Positions 34,082 to 47,800 of a DNA stretch of 64,000 bases are shown here, one piece after another (position 1 is the first letter of the stretch; each line of letters begins with the position of its first letter). The DNA lies in the NCBI GenBank assembly GCA_950106755.1, contig OX467089.1, forward strand, positions 6,698,501 to 6,762,500, given 5' to 3'. Both the position numbers and the translations under genes were made by a program. This DNA is from Climacium dendroides (Eukaryota; Streptophyta; Bryopsida; Hypnales; Climaciaceae). Below the pieces are notes generated by a model, which searched no databases, had not been told where the DNA came from, and saw only the letters and a program-made list of their open reading frames with translations.

Positions 34082-37000
34082 ATGGCGGGAGCTGGTTCGC
34101 CACTCCTGTGCGCAATTTTAGGGTTCTTAGTAGTCGTCGCTTTGGTTTCAGCAGATCCAGCGAATGACAAGCTTGTGCTGGAAGCTTTCAGAACCGGGAT
34201 CACGAATAGCGCCTCCCTTGGGTGGACGGATCCCGATCCTTGTCAATGGAACTCGCACAACGTGAAATGCGATGCGTTAGGAAACGTGCAGCAGCTACGA
34301 GTGCGCGCGGCGGGGCTTACAGGAACTGTGACGCCGAGGATCAAGGAACTTTCGGAACTCACTTATCTTGAGCTGAACTTCAACTTCTTCACGGGGCCGA
34401 TGCCGTCACTCTCGGGACTGTCGAAGCTTCAAACGGCGTTTCTTGATGATAATAATTTCTCCTCCATACCTGGCGATTTCTTCGATGGCTTGATGTCTAT
34501 TGTTGAGCTTCACGTCGAGAATAATCCAAATCTCAATGCGACCGAGGGCGGGTGGACTTTACCTGCTTCCCTAGAGCTTCCTTCTTTGAGCATTCTCTCC
34601 GTGACGAACGCGAGCGTCATAGGGCAGCTTCCTTCGTTTCTTGGTACCCTACCAGCGCTTAAGACCTTGGAAGCTTCGTACAATAAGTTGCAGGGCGGCA
34701 TTCCAGACTCATTTGCTTCCTCCAGCCTCCAGGTTTTGAAGCTGAACAATCAGCAGATGAATGGGAGCCTCACTGCCGTGGGCGGAATGGTTGGACTGCA
34801 GACGCTCTGGGTGCAGGTGAACCTTTTCTATGGTGCTGTGCCGACGGGATTGGAGAAAGCTGCTGGATTAATAAGCTTGCGCATCAATGACAATAACCTC
34901 GTTGGGAGACTACCGCTTGGGCTAGCTACTCTGCCATCCGTGACAGAAGTGTGGATGAACAACAACAAGCTTACCGGTGAGCTTCCCGCATTTGCAGCTT
35001 CTGTGACGACGATTTTCGATGCTGCGACGTATTGTGCTGGAGCGGGGGTGGCGTGCTCGGCGAATGTGAATTCGTTGCTAGATTTTCTAGCTGCGGCGGG
35101 GTACCCTCAGAAAGTGGCGGTCACATGGATTGGGCCGAATCCATGTAGTGGCTGGCTCGGAGTAACGTGTGATGCTTCGGGGAACATCATTACAATTGTG
35201 TTGATATCGTATGGACTCACGGGCACGATCTCACCTTCGCTGGGGAACTTGACATCCTTGACGTCGTTGGTGCTGTCGAAGAATGCTCTTACAGGTCCAG
35301 TTCCGGATTCGCTCACCACATTGAAAGCGTTGAAGACAGTGGATGTCAGCAACAACAACCTCTCCGGGCCTTTGCCTTTGTTTGCTTCCACTGTGAAGTT
35401 TACGTACCTTGGGAATCCGCTGTTGATGCCTGGTGCTACTCCTGCTTCTGCTCCTGCTTCTTCTCCTGCGTCTGCTCCTGCTAGTGTAGGGGCTCCACCG
35501 GCGGCTGATAACACTCCTGTTGATTCACCATCTGGGTTGCCTCCTGTGGTATCTCCCCCTATTGGAAATGTGCCTCCTGTGGCGTCTCCTACGAATGCAA
35601 CAGATGAAAATCAAACGAGCAAAAAATCGTCTGGAACTGGAGCTTTGATAGGGGGGGTTGTGGGTGGAGTGGCAGTGGCTGCTTTTGCGGCTATTGTGGT
35701 CTTTTGTTTGTGTAAAAAGAAACGGAAGAAACTGCAGGGTGGCAATGGAGTGTCGATACATCCACGAGGAGACTCTGGATCGGATAGTGAACTGATGAAG
35801 GTGATGGTGGAGAATAGTTATAGCAGTGCTAGCCATCAAGCTACCGTGGGCTCGTATGGGGACAGTCTTCACAGTGGGAGCTCCTCGAATGATCATCAGG
35901 TAATTGTTTTTGTGGGAATTTTCCCACCTTCAGTCTTGAGTTTCAAACCTTATTGAATGTGCTTTGAAGTAGTCCGGGAAGTGCGCAATCAAAGCGTTCA
36001 AGCACAACATCTGTTTGGGTACCCCAACTTGGGCTTGTATGTCTGATGGTGGTGAACAATCGTTGTATCATAGTTACAGTGATTGAAGAAGAAGTGGAAA
36101 ATGTGCCATTCAATTCAACGCGATGCCATTAGATACTTAAGATTGATGAGTAACGCAATTAAGATGGAAGACTTCATATGTATATTCCCACCGACCGTTG
36201 GATTGCTTTGTTGAAGAAACAGGATTCAACAAAGTCCGATATTGCCCTAATGTAAGAAGTCGATACTGTTGTGTTGTTGTCTGGACTGATGTCTGGATGT
36301 TTGACAGGTTAAGGAGCAGGGCAACATGTTCATGTCGATCAACATGCTGAGGGTGGTCACAAACAACTTTTCAGAGCAGAATATTATAGGTCGGGGAGGC
36401 TTTGGGGTGGTTTACCGAGGAGAGCTGGAAGACGGGACCCAAATTGCGGTTAAAAGGATGGAGGCAGCGGTAGTGAGCAACAAAGGCTTGAGCGAATTCC
36501 AGTCAGAAATTGCTGTTCTAACAAAAGTGAAGCATCGACATCTTGTGGGTCTTCTAGGGTATTGTGCGGATGGCAACGAAAGGCTTCTGGTTTATGAGTA
36601 TATGCCGCAAGGCACCCTTTCTCAGCATCTGTTTGAGTACCGGGAGATGCAAGAGAAGCCACTCAGCTGGACGATGAGGCTCACCATTGCGCTTGATGTT
36701 GCTCGAGGCTTGGAGTATCTCCACAATTTGGCCCACCGGAGCTTCATTCACCGGGACTTGAAGCCTTCCAATATCTTGTTGACGGAAGACTTCCGAGCGA
36801 AAGTGTCGGACTTTGGGCTTGTCAAACTTGCTCCGGAAGGGAAGTTCTCAGTGGAGACCAGGTTGGCAGGAACATTCGGATATCTCGCTCCGGAATATGC
36901 AGGTAATGCAATTGGGACCTCGCTCATAATATTTAATCCTCAAAGGTCGAAGGATTCATTTTTTAAAGGACCAATTCGATTGATAATATTGTGGGAAATG

Positions 37001-37992
37001 CTATGTAAGTGGAGCAATTTTTTGCATCAGCGCAAGCTTGAGCGAAGTCTTCGCACAAGCTTGAGCGAAGAGTATCGCATGTGTTGGTTAAAGAATCAAG
37101 TAAAATTTAAAGGGATAAAAATCCTCGTATGAATTCAAAGCTGCTAAATGAATGTGGCAAATATGGGCTACTTCGTCCTTAAAAGGTTTAGCACCCTATT
37201 GTCACGTTTTGGATGTTCATCTTCTAATCTCAACCCCTCTTTAATGACACTGTAATTGCACATTCCCTGTATATCCTTAGAATCTGACGTGTTCTGTACA
37301 CGTCGGATTGGACAACTTGTGAACATGCTTTAGGACAACTTGTATATGAAGTTGTAAATATGTCTGAGTGCCAATCAAAGTCCATTTGTCAGTGTCATTA
37401 GAGAGGGTTGAGTGTATTTTGGTTTTGTAGCCAATTCTGACAGCTTTTGTGACTCCTTGTTGCAGTCACTGGGCGAGTGACGACGAAGGCGGACGTTTTC
37501 AGCTTCGGCGTGGTGTTGATGGAGCTTCTGACAGGTCGACGAGCTCTAGATGAGACACAGTCAGAGGAGAACATGCATCTGGTGACGTGGTTTCAGCGAA
37601 TGATGATCAAGAACAACAACAACTTCCGGTCGGCCGTGGACCCCACCATGAACGCGGACGACGAAACCTACAACACCATGACCATCGTTGCGGAGCTCGC
37701 CGGGCATTGCACTTCCCGCGAGCCGTACCAACGTCCTGACATGAGTCACGTGGTGAACGTGCTGGCTCCCTTGGTGGAGCAGTGGAAGCCCTCGAGGAAG
37801 CACGATGACGAGGAAGCCTGCAGCTCGGGCGAAGACCTCGAGCTTTCTCTCCCGCAAGCCTTGAAGCAATGGCAGGAATTTGAATTTGATGGGGACATGA
37901 CCTACACCCAGCGCTTCGACGACTCCAAGTCGAGTCTTCCTGTTCGGCCGACCGGGTTTGCAGACTCCTTCACCTCGACAGACGGCCGGTAA
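34082..37992 (+). CDS. TMK-type leucine-rich-repeat receptor-like kinase
   Basis: Exons are 34082-35899, 36308-36902 and 37466-37992; the join is in frame and gives 979 residues. The start at 34082 opens a signal peptide ([20 protein letters not shown]). An ectodomain of two LRR blocks follows, separated by a non-LRR island (near [16 protein letters not shown]), as in TMK proteins. A Pro/Ser/Ala linker leads to a transmembrane helix near residues 515-543, a basic KKKRKK stop-transfer, and a kinase. Catalytic parts are visible: GRGGFGVVY (~634-642), the Lys of IAVKRM (~655), [11 protein letters not shown] (Asp ~756), [12 protein letters not shown] (Asp ~774) and [11 protein letters not shown]. 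The C-terminus matches TMKs ([26 protein letters not shown]). TMKs are plasma-membrane kinases linked to auxin responses through ABP1/ABL co-receptors. It looks intact and catalytically competent. Confidence 0.95.
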
Positions 37993-39450
37993 TGCTGCAA
38001 CATTCACCTCTTCTCGTCGTCGTGCATTTGTCCCTAGAGTTGGACCGACTTGCTGCACTCTGCTAGAAGAACTCGCAAAATTTATTCACCAAGGTTTGGC
38101 CAGAAAAAACAAAAACAGGTCCATAGCTGGTCTAGCTGATGGCAGCTTTGGAGCCGTGAGCAGCACGAAAAAGAGAGCTGTCGAGAGGAGTACCCCTATG
38201 TCAGGAGTTAGCCCAGTTGATGAAGATTCCAATTGGACAATTTTTCTCATACATAGAGCAACGTGTCTTGATGTTAAGCAAAGGTGCTTTCCGGCCTTTG
38301 TTTGGCGGTGTACAGTATGCAATTCCACCTATGAAGGTTTTTGGCTGCCTACTGCCGTTATAACTCAGTCACTGCATCTAGAATCTGCTCCTGACGGTGA
38401 CGAGTTGACAAAGGAAAGGCAGCCCAAGACTTGTTCGTCTGCAATGACCTCTGTAGCTTTCGTGGCAGTTCACCTGATCAGTTGGGAATTCTGTTGTACT
38501 TGTAGTTAGGCTTGTACCATGTCAGCATTTTCTTGGTTTTCTTTCCATGTCGATATCCTTTCACATCTTGAGGGTGTCGTTCAGCAGTGACGTGTAAGAG
38601 CTAGGATGTGATAGTGATCGACTGAATCTTCAAGGACTTTCGGTGTCCAGTACTGATTCACACGATTGGCAAAAGAAGAGGCTTCAGATAATGGATTACG
38701 GTAACGTAGTCTTCTCTAAATTGCTAGTGTGGTTCGATAAAAGCTCTTAAAGCTTGTAACCCAAACTTTTGTTGTTCACTTGTACTGTTACATTATGCTA
38801 TTTCTGCTTGCAGGACTTTCACTTTATTTTTTTTGCCACTCTTTGGTCTTTTGTTTTTGTTTTTATTTGGCACAAGTGACTGCAAGTTGCAGAGATTTAA
38901 TCCTGACATACCAAGAGCGAATTCCAAGGCGTGAGTGTGATCTAATCCTGACACCACATGGCAGTAGTCATCAACATTTGGCTTGGGTAAGTACCAATGT
39001 AAAGAGGCTGTGGTATAGCCTGTCACCGTCCTGTCTAAGCTTAGGTGGAAAATTTGTACCTTCGAACACTGCAGGTACTGCACTGGCAGGTTGCAGACAG
39101 TGACTCGTCTGTCTTGGTCCTTCGAATTTCGTTTGTTTCTGGGTCCAGTACGTCGGTGCCTGGCAGTTCTTCAACTGTATTTCCTAGGAGATATTGTACA
39201 GTAAGCTTACCCCTTCTGACTGACCTGTGACTGTGTCTATCTTATGTCAAAGAAATTAGGGCTTACTAGGTCTATTTTTTTACTGATAGGCAATGACTCT
39301 GACCTGACATGTGTTTTTGGTGTGATCTAGTAGTGATCTTACATGTGTTTATTATTCATCAGTGAAGCTTGGGTAGCTTCGCTGCAGGAACTCTTCTGCG
39401 TGTGTCAGTTCCAGCCTGTTTTTTTGTTCAACTACAGTGCTAGATTGCAC
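37993..39450 (+). other. 3' flank of the TMK-like gene, probably long 3' UTR
   Basis: Base composition stays gene-like to about 39450, but the open frames here have no recognised motif. The stretch after the stop is probably 3' UTR for several hundred bases; the polyadenylation site was not located. Confidence 0.4.
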
Positions 39451-39479
39451 CATCTCAACCTACTTCTGAAGAAACTAGT

Positions 39480-39620
39480 TTTTTTCAGCAATGTTTTTTC
39501 CATTTCTATTGAAAATATGGATGAAGTTCCCAATTTGGGATGGGAAAGTGCATGAATATAATTGAAAAGTGCATTTATCCAAAAATGAAAGAATGGAGAA
39601 ATAAAGTGCTTCACCAAATT
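39480..39620 (-). repeat. Dispersed repeat; related copy in a PACRG intron (63630-63775)
   Basis: The reverse complement shares 'aatttggt', 'ttctccattcttt', 'attatattcatgcacttt' and 'caatagaaatgg'-type words in the same order with 63630-63775 on the plus strand. The similarity is diverged and non-coding. Confidence 0.5.
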
Positions 39621-41289
39621 ATAAGTGATTGCTTGATTTTAGTACTTTCTCCAATAGTTAAAAGAAGGGCTCCAATAGTTAGGAGAAATTATTTTTAGAA
39701 ATGCTCAATTTCAACTTAAATCTTGTCATGTTGTGAAGTTGCTTTTTTTTTTTAATAACTGAAGTGATTTATCATCCAATTAACCATCTTCATCTGGTTT
39801 CAACAACAATATCGTTGATCGACTTACTTATTCTCCTTGTGATTTTTTCCTATTGAATTGTGATGTTGATGATTCTCCAATTTCTGAATGGACACATTGC
39901 CAGTCTACTCACAACAAATCAAAATATGATGATATTGTCACATTTGGATGTGTATGCACATATACAGATGAATAATTGATGTTCAAGCTATTCATATTAT
40001 AAATGTATTGATTGTGAAGTATTGTAAATTTCAGTACCTTCAAAATTGAAAATAAAATTTTAGGCTTTTAGGTTCTTTTAAGAGCATTTGCACCTAGGTG
40101 TATTGGGCCCAACTTCAACAACTTCTATGGCATGCCCTTGCAGAAATGTGTACTATTGTTATTCTCCCAACATTAATTTAAATGTGGGCACTTCAAAAAT
40201 TGACTTTGCCAATGAACAATTTCAAGGGCTTTTTTTATTGATGCATGATCATAGATTCATGAAGATCCAATTGTTAAACATAGTATGAACATGGGCAACA
40301 TATAATTGTACTGGTCAATTTAGAAATAGTTAAGCACTATTTGCAAAAACAATGGCAAAAGGTGGAATGAAGGCAATGACAATGATGATTGAGAACCTCT
40401 ATAGCATAAGACATTTGGGAATTCTCATTCTACTTCCACTCATGAATCCTAATGGGTCCTCCCAAACTCCTCTAGCACATCATTTTTGACATGATTGGGC
40501 AGTGAAGCTCTACGTGTATTTACGTGTTTACCACAATTTAAGAGACAAAATAATATAGGCTTCAAAATGGTTTTAATGCTCTTAAATATGTGTTATTTGG
40601 ATATTGTATGAATACAGGTTTTGAGTGTTTGAATTTTTCTTTATAACTTCTTCAAATTGTGAATATACTTTGATTTTTCATTTGTTTAACATTTATTCAA
40701 CCTCAAATTTATTTTAGACAATGGCTTAGTATGCTTTTGGTCAATGTCTTATTACAAGTTCTTTAGAAATTATGAGCAGATTTCTATGATTTTTTTTAAT
40801 ATTGATTTATTGAAGCTTTTTTTTTGAAGTTGAAATAATGCTCTAGCTTTTCAAAGATAAAAATAATTTTTCAATAGACCCTGGAATTTTTTTAATAGAA
40901 ATTAGTTTTTCATACTCCAATAGAATCAATAGAAATTCCAAATTTGTTGATGATGAATGGAGATTCTAGAATATTCTTTTCTTTACTTCACTTCTATAAT
41001 TTTGCAATCTATGTGGTCAATGTTGCTAAAATTTTTACCACTCATTCTTCAAGTATTGTAATGCAAGATTCTATTGTTGGATACCAAAATTAATTCATTT
41101 TTTCCTCATTTTTGTTTTTGCTTTAAAAATAGTAATTTGAAAGTGATTTTTAGTAAAACATAGTCATGAACATTTAAAGGGGAAACAATTTTGGCCTTAG
41201 AAATAGTAAAAGTGACAATCATAAAATAGGGGGTAAATTTTTAAAATAAAATAAAATTACATATCATTATTTTTCATTGGCTAGCCTTC
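39621..41289. other. AT-rich intergenic region, nothing recognised
   Basis: No open frame above chance length with a recognisable motif, no hairpin and no tandem repeat was seen. Confidence 0.5.
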
Positions 41290-42230
41290 ATTTATGTTTA
41301 CCTCCAAAGGACCACGAGTCTCCTCGGGGAACTTTTGAAGGTTTGGATAGATTCCTATGATCTCAATTTTGGCATGATTTTTTTAATTTATTTTTTAAAA
41401 GATAAAAAGCTCATTGACTTTCTGGGAATATAATTTTTATTTCAATATGTGCTTGGAACCAAAATTTATACTATCTGAAGTTCAAAATAGAGATCATTGG
41501 ATAGCATAAAAAAAATTTACAAAAACTCAAAATAAAATAATTTTTTTTTGTCATAGAATTTTTTTGTCTATATGGATAGCTTTGATTTATTTTATTTGGA
41601 CTAATGATGAGAAAGTTATGGGGAATCTTGTTTTTCAAGCATTCAACATCTTCAAAAAATAATATAAGATCCATTTCTGAACTGAATTCTTACAATTTTT
41701 AAAAAAAAAAGTTCCACATGGTTCCACACAGTTTAGTTTTTTTGCTAGAACACTCTCCTTGTTGGCATTAGTGTGTTTCAATTCCATCTTAGAACTATTA
41801 ATGATTTAGTTTTTTCATCAATCTCATACCTACTTTACTTAATAATTATTTTAAGAATCAAAATTAAAAAACAATTCTTGTGAATTTTTTTCACAACTTT
41901 CAATTCAATTCTTCAAAATTTTAAATTTTAAATTCAATCTACTTAGCAAAAAGTTAAGAAGATTCAAAGTTTTAAAATCCAATTAGACAAGGTTCAAGAA
42001 AAACCATTTTCTTCACCTTAAAATTCAAATATATTGCAATTTATGTGGTGAAATCTTTTGAAATTTTTTCCACACAATCTCATGTTAGATAAGTGTTAGA
42101 TCATATAGTTAGATATGTAAAAAAAAACAAGTTTAAAAAAATTTTGCACTTTGCAATAAAAATGGCTATTTTGAGTATTTCTTAAGGAAGAAAATGCCTT
42201 GGTCCTTTAAGGGTTAAAAACTTAGATAAT
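41290..42230 (+). repeat. ~0.9-kb AT-rich dispersed repeat, copy 1
   Basis: The segment has the same order of blocks as 43290-44205: 'gaaggtttgga', 'cctatgat', 'tttatttcaat', a long A run then 'gttcc', 'attagtg', 'ttagttttt', 'gaagattcaaagt', 'atattgcaattta', 'tccttt...gggttaaa'. No coding potential. Diverged copies appear near 21280, 31330, 50500 and 53335, and an inverted one near 51600. Confidence 0.75.
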
Positions 42231-43289
42231 TTCATATATTACAATAGTTATTGTGATAAAAAGACTACAATTTTATTAGTCAATTATACAATGGCTAAAT
42301 TTATGTTGATCGGTGGTAATTTGTCTTAAAGGTCACATAACATACTTAACTTTGATTTCTATAGCTTCCCTAGTATGATATTTTTTTTTCAAAATACTTG
42401 GCAAGGAATACATGTTAAGATAACAATTGGTGAGAGCACAAATATCTAACTTTACAACTACAATCTCATTAATATAATAATATATTGATGCTTGCTTGTG
42501 AAGAAGACAAAGAAATCCCCTTACAAGGGATTAAAAATGTTATGCAAAGTTGTTTAGGATGTGAAAAATATATATGTTATTTGAGAAATTTTATAATCAT
42601 TTTTATACCATAGATATACCATGAGAAGATATTTCAAGTACTTCAAGTTTGTTTTGGCTATATTTACAAATTTGTCTTGATTTATTTTTGTTGAAAAATT
42701 ATAAGTCATTATTTCTTTCTTTTGAAACTCATTTAGATTTTCAACAATGATAGATAAGACATTGACTCAAATAATATCTAATATTAAATGCAATGATTTT
42801 ATCCATCATATTTTTCATCCATACAATTTTTTCATTCATTTCGCACTCGATAAATCCTAATGACATCCAAACATTCTCTCAATAATACCTTGCAACTTGG
42901 TGCAACAAATTTTGATTGTTCTCAAAAAGATAAAATTGAAACTATGAAATCACTTGAGTTGTTACATTTAGAGATTGCCTTTCAAAGAATCACATAAAAT
43001 ATCTGAATTCCTCAATAACACATACATGGTGTGAAAGAATGCCCAATTCCTAACTAAATTTTATGCCCACACCTAAAAGGATCAAGCATTCGAGGTCAAA
43101 AAGAGACCAATTTGATAGGTCATATTATAGAAAATAGATTTTCAAAAGGGGCAATATTTTATAACATGAGAGTTAGTAAAAATGTTATTAAAAATTAAAT
43201 AAAATTGTACAAAAGAAGCTCCCAAACTTAAAAATTTCTAAAAACAACTTATAGCCCAATTTGAGATGAGTAAGGTTTTTTAGAGTTTA

Positions 43290-44205
43290 TCCCCCTAAAT
43301 CCCAAAAGTTCTCTTAGGAGACACTTGAAGGTTTGGACACATGCCTATGATTTCAATTTTCATCAAGATTTTTTTTTAAGATAGGAAAACACATTAGTTT
43401 TCTAAAAATGTAAATTTTATTTCAATTTGTGCTAGTAATAAAAGTTAAGCCACTTTAAGCTCAAAGCAATTTGTTAGACATCCAAAACCTATAAAATATT
43501 GAAATAATTTAAAAAAAAATTTGTTTCTCATTGATCATATTTTTGTTTTTAAATAATGCTTTGATTCATTCCATTTAGATTAGTGATGTGAGAGTTGTAG
43601 AGCTTTTTCTTTTAGAAGCAACCATTGTCTCTCTTGAAAAAGTAACATATTGAATTCATTTTTCAATTAAATTTTCACAATTTTCAAAAAAAAAAAGTTC
43701 CCACAAAATTTGATTCATTTGCTAAAATAATCTCACTATTGGGATTAGTGCCTTTCAATTTCATCTCAAAGCTATTAATGTTTTAGATTTTCATTCTATC
43801 TTTTATTTATTTCTACTTAACAACTTTTTAAAGAATGAAAATCAAGGTTTTGTTCTTCGAAATTTTTTTCTTAGAATTTCAACTCAATCCTTGAACATAA
43901 AAGAATAGAAATTCAAAACTATGGAAAAAGAATTTTATGTTGAGAAGATTCAAAGTCTTATTATCTAATCATGCAAACTGCGAAAAAAACTTTTTTTTTA
44001 CTCTTATTACAAATATCTTGCAATTTAAGCAATCAAAAGTTTTTGAAATTTCTTCCATAAATTCTTATACTAGTATAGTATAAAGATCCTATAGTTAAAA
44101 AATTTCAAAAAAACAAATTTTAGAGGTATTTACTCTTTGTATTAGAAATGACAATTTTGTGTGGTTTTTGATGAAGATTAGGCCTTAGGACTTTAGGGGT
44201 TAAAG
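43290..44205 (+). repeat. ~0.9-kb AT-rich dispersed repeat, copy 2
   Basis: It is a direct, diverged copy of 41290-42230 with about 1.06 kb of unrelated AT-rich DNA between. It ends 'ggactttaggggttaaagc', like the first copy's 'ctttaagggttaaaaac'. Family unknown; it could be an old solo LTR or a non-autonomous DNA element. Confidence 0.75.
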
Positions 44206-44815
44206 CAAACATGGCAATAGAAAACTCCACAACAAAAATGCGAATTGGTGAGACAATACACAAAACTTCCAAGGGAGATCAAGAATAGTAAGTAGAAGAT
44301 ACTACAAGAGACAACACCAAGTACATGGACTAATAGAGTTTACAAAATCTCCTCACTCAAGACTTCACTAATAATGATATTTAGTGTTCTTAACCTAATA
44401 CTTGACTTACTCTAATTTTCATTTGGTTGACATTCAATGTTGGTAGCATTAGCGGTATTCTTGACATTTCATGCACTACATGTCAATATGAACACTACTC
44501 AAAATTACAATAGCTAACAAATAGTGTTCAAGTTCACATTTAGAGTTGATAACCCTAGTAGTGTTGTTGACATTTAGCACTAGAATTCGAAATTAGTGTT
44601 GCAAACACTAAATATCATTATTAGTTTCGATATTATTATGATTATTACTAATACCAAACGTTCCTCTAGCATTAGTTTGCACAATGCCAAGTTCTACTCA
44701 AATCAAGAATGTTCAATCTCATAGTTTTTGCTTACTCTAAGGACTTAGAATTAGGAGAAGGATTACAGGTTATAATCCTCTTTTCACTAAGTTAGCCAAT
44801 GAGTTAAGGACATGG
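44206..44815. other. FLDH 3' flank
   Basis: No gene is visible. The region is AT-rich with recurring words 'agtgttc' and 'cactaat'. Part of it nearest 44815 must be the 3' UTR of the minus-strand dehydrogenase gene. Confidence 0.4.
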
Positions 44816-47800
44816 TTAGTACTTGATTAAGCCCTTGGCTTTGAGCCATTCAAGAAGCTCACGCAACCCTTCCTCAAATGGTCTCGACTTGTAGTCCAGC
44901 TCCCTTTCCGCCTTTGCACTTGAATATGCCCACTGGTGCTTAAGAATATCTACAGACTACACAATGCACACTCCATCCCCATCAGTTTGCCTGAGTCTAA
45001 AGCTACACTTCCTTGTGAACAGTTTCAGAGATCTTTGATTTAAATTCATAACATCTCATGATTGGAATTGCTAAAGGTTTTGGTCCTGTGGAGATCAATT
45101 TTTACAGAACAAAGGATTTCTACAAAATAGAGGAGATCTCTGAGTAAACTTTAAAATAGAGGTCTCCATTGGATTCAAAGGTTCAGCTAGATAACAAGTA
45201 GCTCATCGCAACTGTATAATTTTTCACATATCTCTTTTCCATATAAGCTTCATTACAACAATGCTTTTCTTGAAAATTTCAAAAGCAAGAATAGACAATT
45301 TGAGAATGTCATTATTCCTATGAACACATGGGAGATTGAGAAGAAATTCAATCTATTATAAAGGCACCCAACATGCTTCTATTATTTTTATCACATGTCA
45401 CATTTTCATTGGGAACCCAAACTTTTCAAAGCTTGTGTTTAAACTCTCCCTTTTCGAATAGAGTCAATAAATTTTGTGCTCATAAGAGCTACATTTGGAA
45501 AATGTGGGGTTTCTTGAAACTTACCTGAGAGGTAATGATAGGTACTTGGTGACTTATGCCGGTACACGCACCAAAACGTGCCCACTGCACGCACAGAAAG
45601 CCTGCCACATCTAGAATCCACATTGGCATTGTGAACTTGGGAGGCCTCGTGTTAGTTAGTCTTGCTGCCATGTCAAAAATCTCATGGAATGACAGGTTTT
45701 CTCCACACAACAAGTATCTCTCGCTATCCTTTCCCATTTCCATTGCAGCCAAAAAGGCCACAACAACATCGTCAATATGGCAAAAGGAAAACTTCTTGTC
45801 TCTTGCACCAATGTACCCAGGCATTCGCCCATTAAACCGCTCAATCATCTGCAAAAACAAGAAGTAGTTAATCACAAGTGTCCCTTCTCCAACTAGATAT
45901 GTATAATTCACATGTCTCTTTCCATGTAATCCTTAGTTCATTTCTCAATATATTCCTTAGATATCTCACAATTCTACTAGACAAAAGAAGTTTGTTCTTT
46001 GAGTGAAGGATCCCAACATGACACTGTTGCTTTTAACCCTTTAAAGCCCAGATCTTTTTTGGGGGGGTTATTAATGCTTATTAAAATCTTCATCAAAATG
46101 TACTATACATACCTCAATTTCATCAGAAAGAAAGAGTGTTTTTTAAAGACTCGAACATTATTTTGGATGAATGAAAATTCGTTTGGAGAAAAAAATCACC
46201 CCGAAGCCTCTGTCCATCATCCAGAATACGGACTTTAAGAGTGCTCAGGGGTCAATGTCAAACATTCTATATTTTCAAACCATTGCTTAGTCTCTTTCCT
46301 TGGGTGTGGAGACGATAATATGCTAAAAGGGGAATCAACACTCTCGTGGAAATCTTCAATGCCTGCTACCTCTTATGCATACAATCAGTAAGCTCAACAC
46401 GTTTGCTGGGATACAAAGAAGATGAAAAGAGGAGCACATACAATCTCAGCAAGAGAGTTTCCTTTAGTCATTGAACCGGGGCCATATATCACTCCAGGGT
46501 ACAAGGACACGATTGGCACACCCTCCGCAGCAGCTTCTAGAGCGACCTTGTCAGCGAGAGCCTTTGATTCTTCGTAGGGGGAGTAGAAGGTCTTCATTGA
46601 GTGGAACTGCATACATCCTCAACTCCACAATAAACTTCTCTGTGAATAGGCTAACAGTATGGTCCGAAGTCTCTCAATCTTCCACAAAAACGTCCAACCT
46701 AAAACTATGGTCATTAATGAAAATATGAGACTAGACAGACAACATTTATGATCTTACATCCCAACTCACAATCTACTCTCAACAAATTTTCTAACTTCAT
46801 TTGCAATGTGATTTTTTTCCAAGACTAGAGAGTTAAGTTTGAAATAGTCCACTAGCACAAGAACTTCAATGGAAAATCATTAATATTTTTGTGTCTGAAA
46901 CATTTGTTGATGCTAAAAATACCAGAAACAGAAATTCGGTAAGATTTTGTTTTACTCCAAAGTTTAAACAACACCTGCTTTGCTGCCTGGAGTTCATTGA
47001 CGAATGGCTAACAAAAACTCTTAAAACTTGACAGTGTCAGCGATTCCAATAAATAAAAAGTGTTAGTGAGAATCAAAGAGAAGCCAAACCTGCGTTTCGT
47101 CCCCAATGTATCCGTCTGTAGGACCCACGGCGAAAAACGAAGAAGTGTAGATGAGCCTCTTGACACTGGGAGTCGCCTTCACAGCTTCTATCACCACCTT
47201 CAATCCTTCCACGTTCACCTATTCCAATGAAGTGCATGCGCACACAGATATGTCCGTTCATCGTACTAGAATAATTTCAGACAAATGTGGCAAGGTAAGA
47301 ACGCCTTCTGATAAAATGTTCAGCTGCTGTGCATCTCCTTAATCAATGTGTACCTATTGTCGAAAGAAGCGAAAGAAGTGATTATAGAACAAAACTTTGA
47401 CTAGAAAACTTTGACTCCAAACGCTATCCAAAACCCCCATTCTTTGGCGGATTGGAATCCTCTTTCATCCGCCATCAAGCACATATAAAAATTTGATCAT
47501 CCCGATGAAAAGGAACTGTGCTCAACAGCAATTTGGGGTGACCCTACCTTAATGATTGCTAGGTTTACACTCCACTAGAATAATCCACTAAATTCACTAG
47601 CATAAATTCAGTATCCTAAGGTTGGTGATGGATTGCTAGTGTTTACACTGCACGGTTCGCTTGTGCAATGAAAAATCGATTCAGCCGCGCATCCTCGCAA
47701 TGCTGATGGACAAAACCGACATCTAAAACCCTCCGAATAGACACAATCATCAAATTAGCGACGCGATTTCTACGAAGTTCCCTGGAATAACTCCCCACAT

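Noticed and set aside
33529..34203. A 224-codon minus-strand frame over the TMK leader
   Set aside because: It lies in GC-rich DNA where several frames are open by composition and shows no motif.
37958..38509. A 183-codon open frame overlapping the TMK 3' end
   Set aside because: It overlaps the kinase C-terminus in another frame and has no recognisable domain; most likely UTR sequence.
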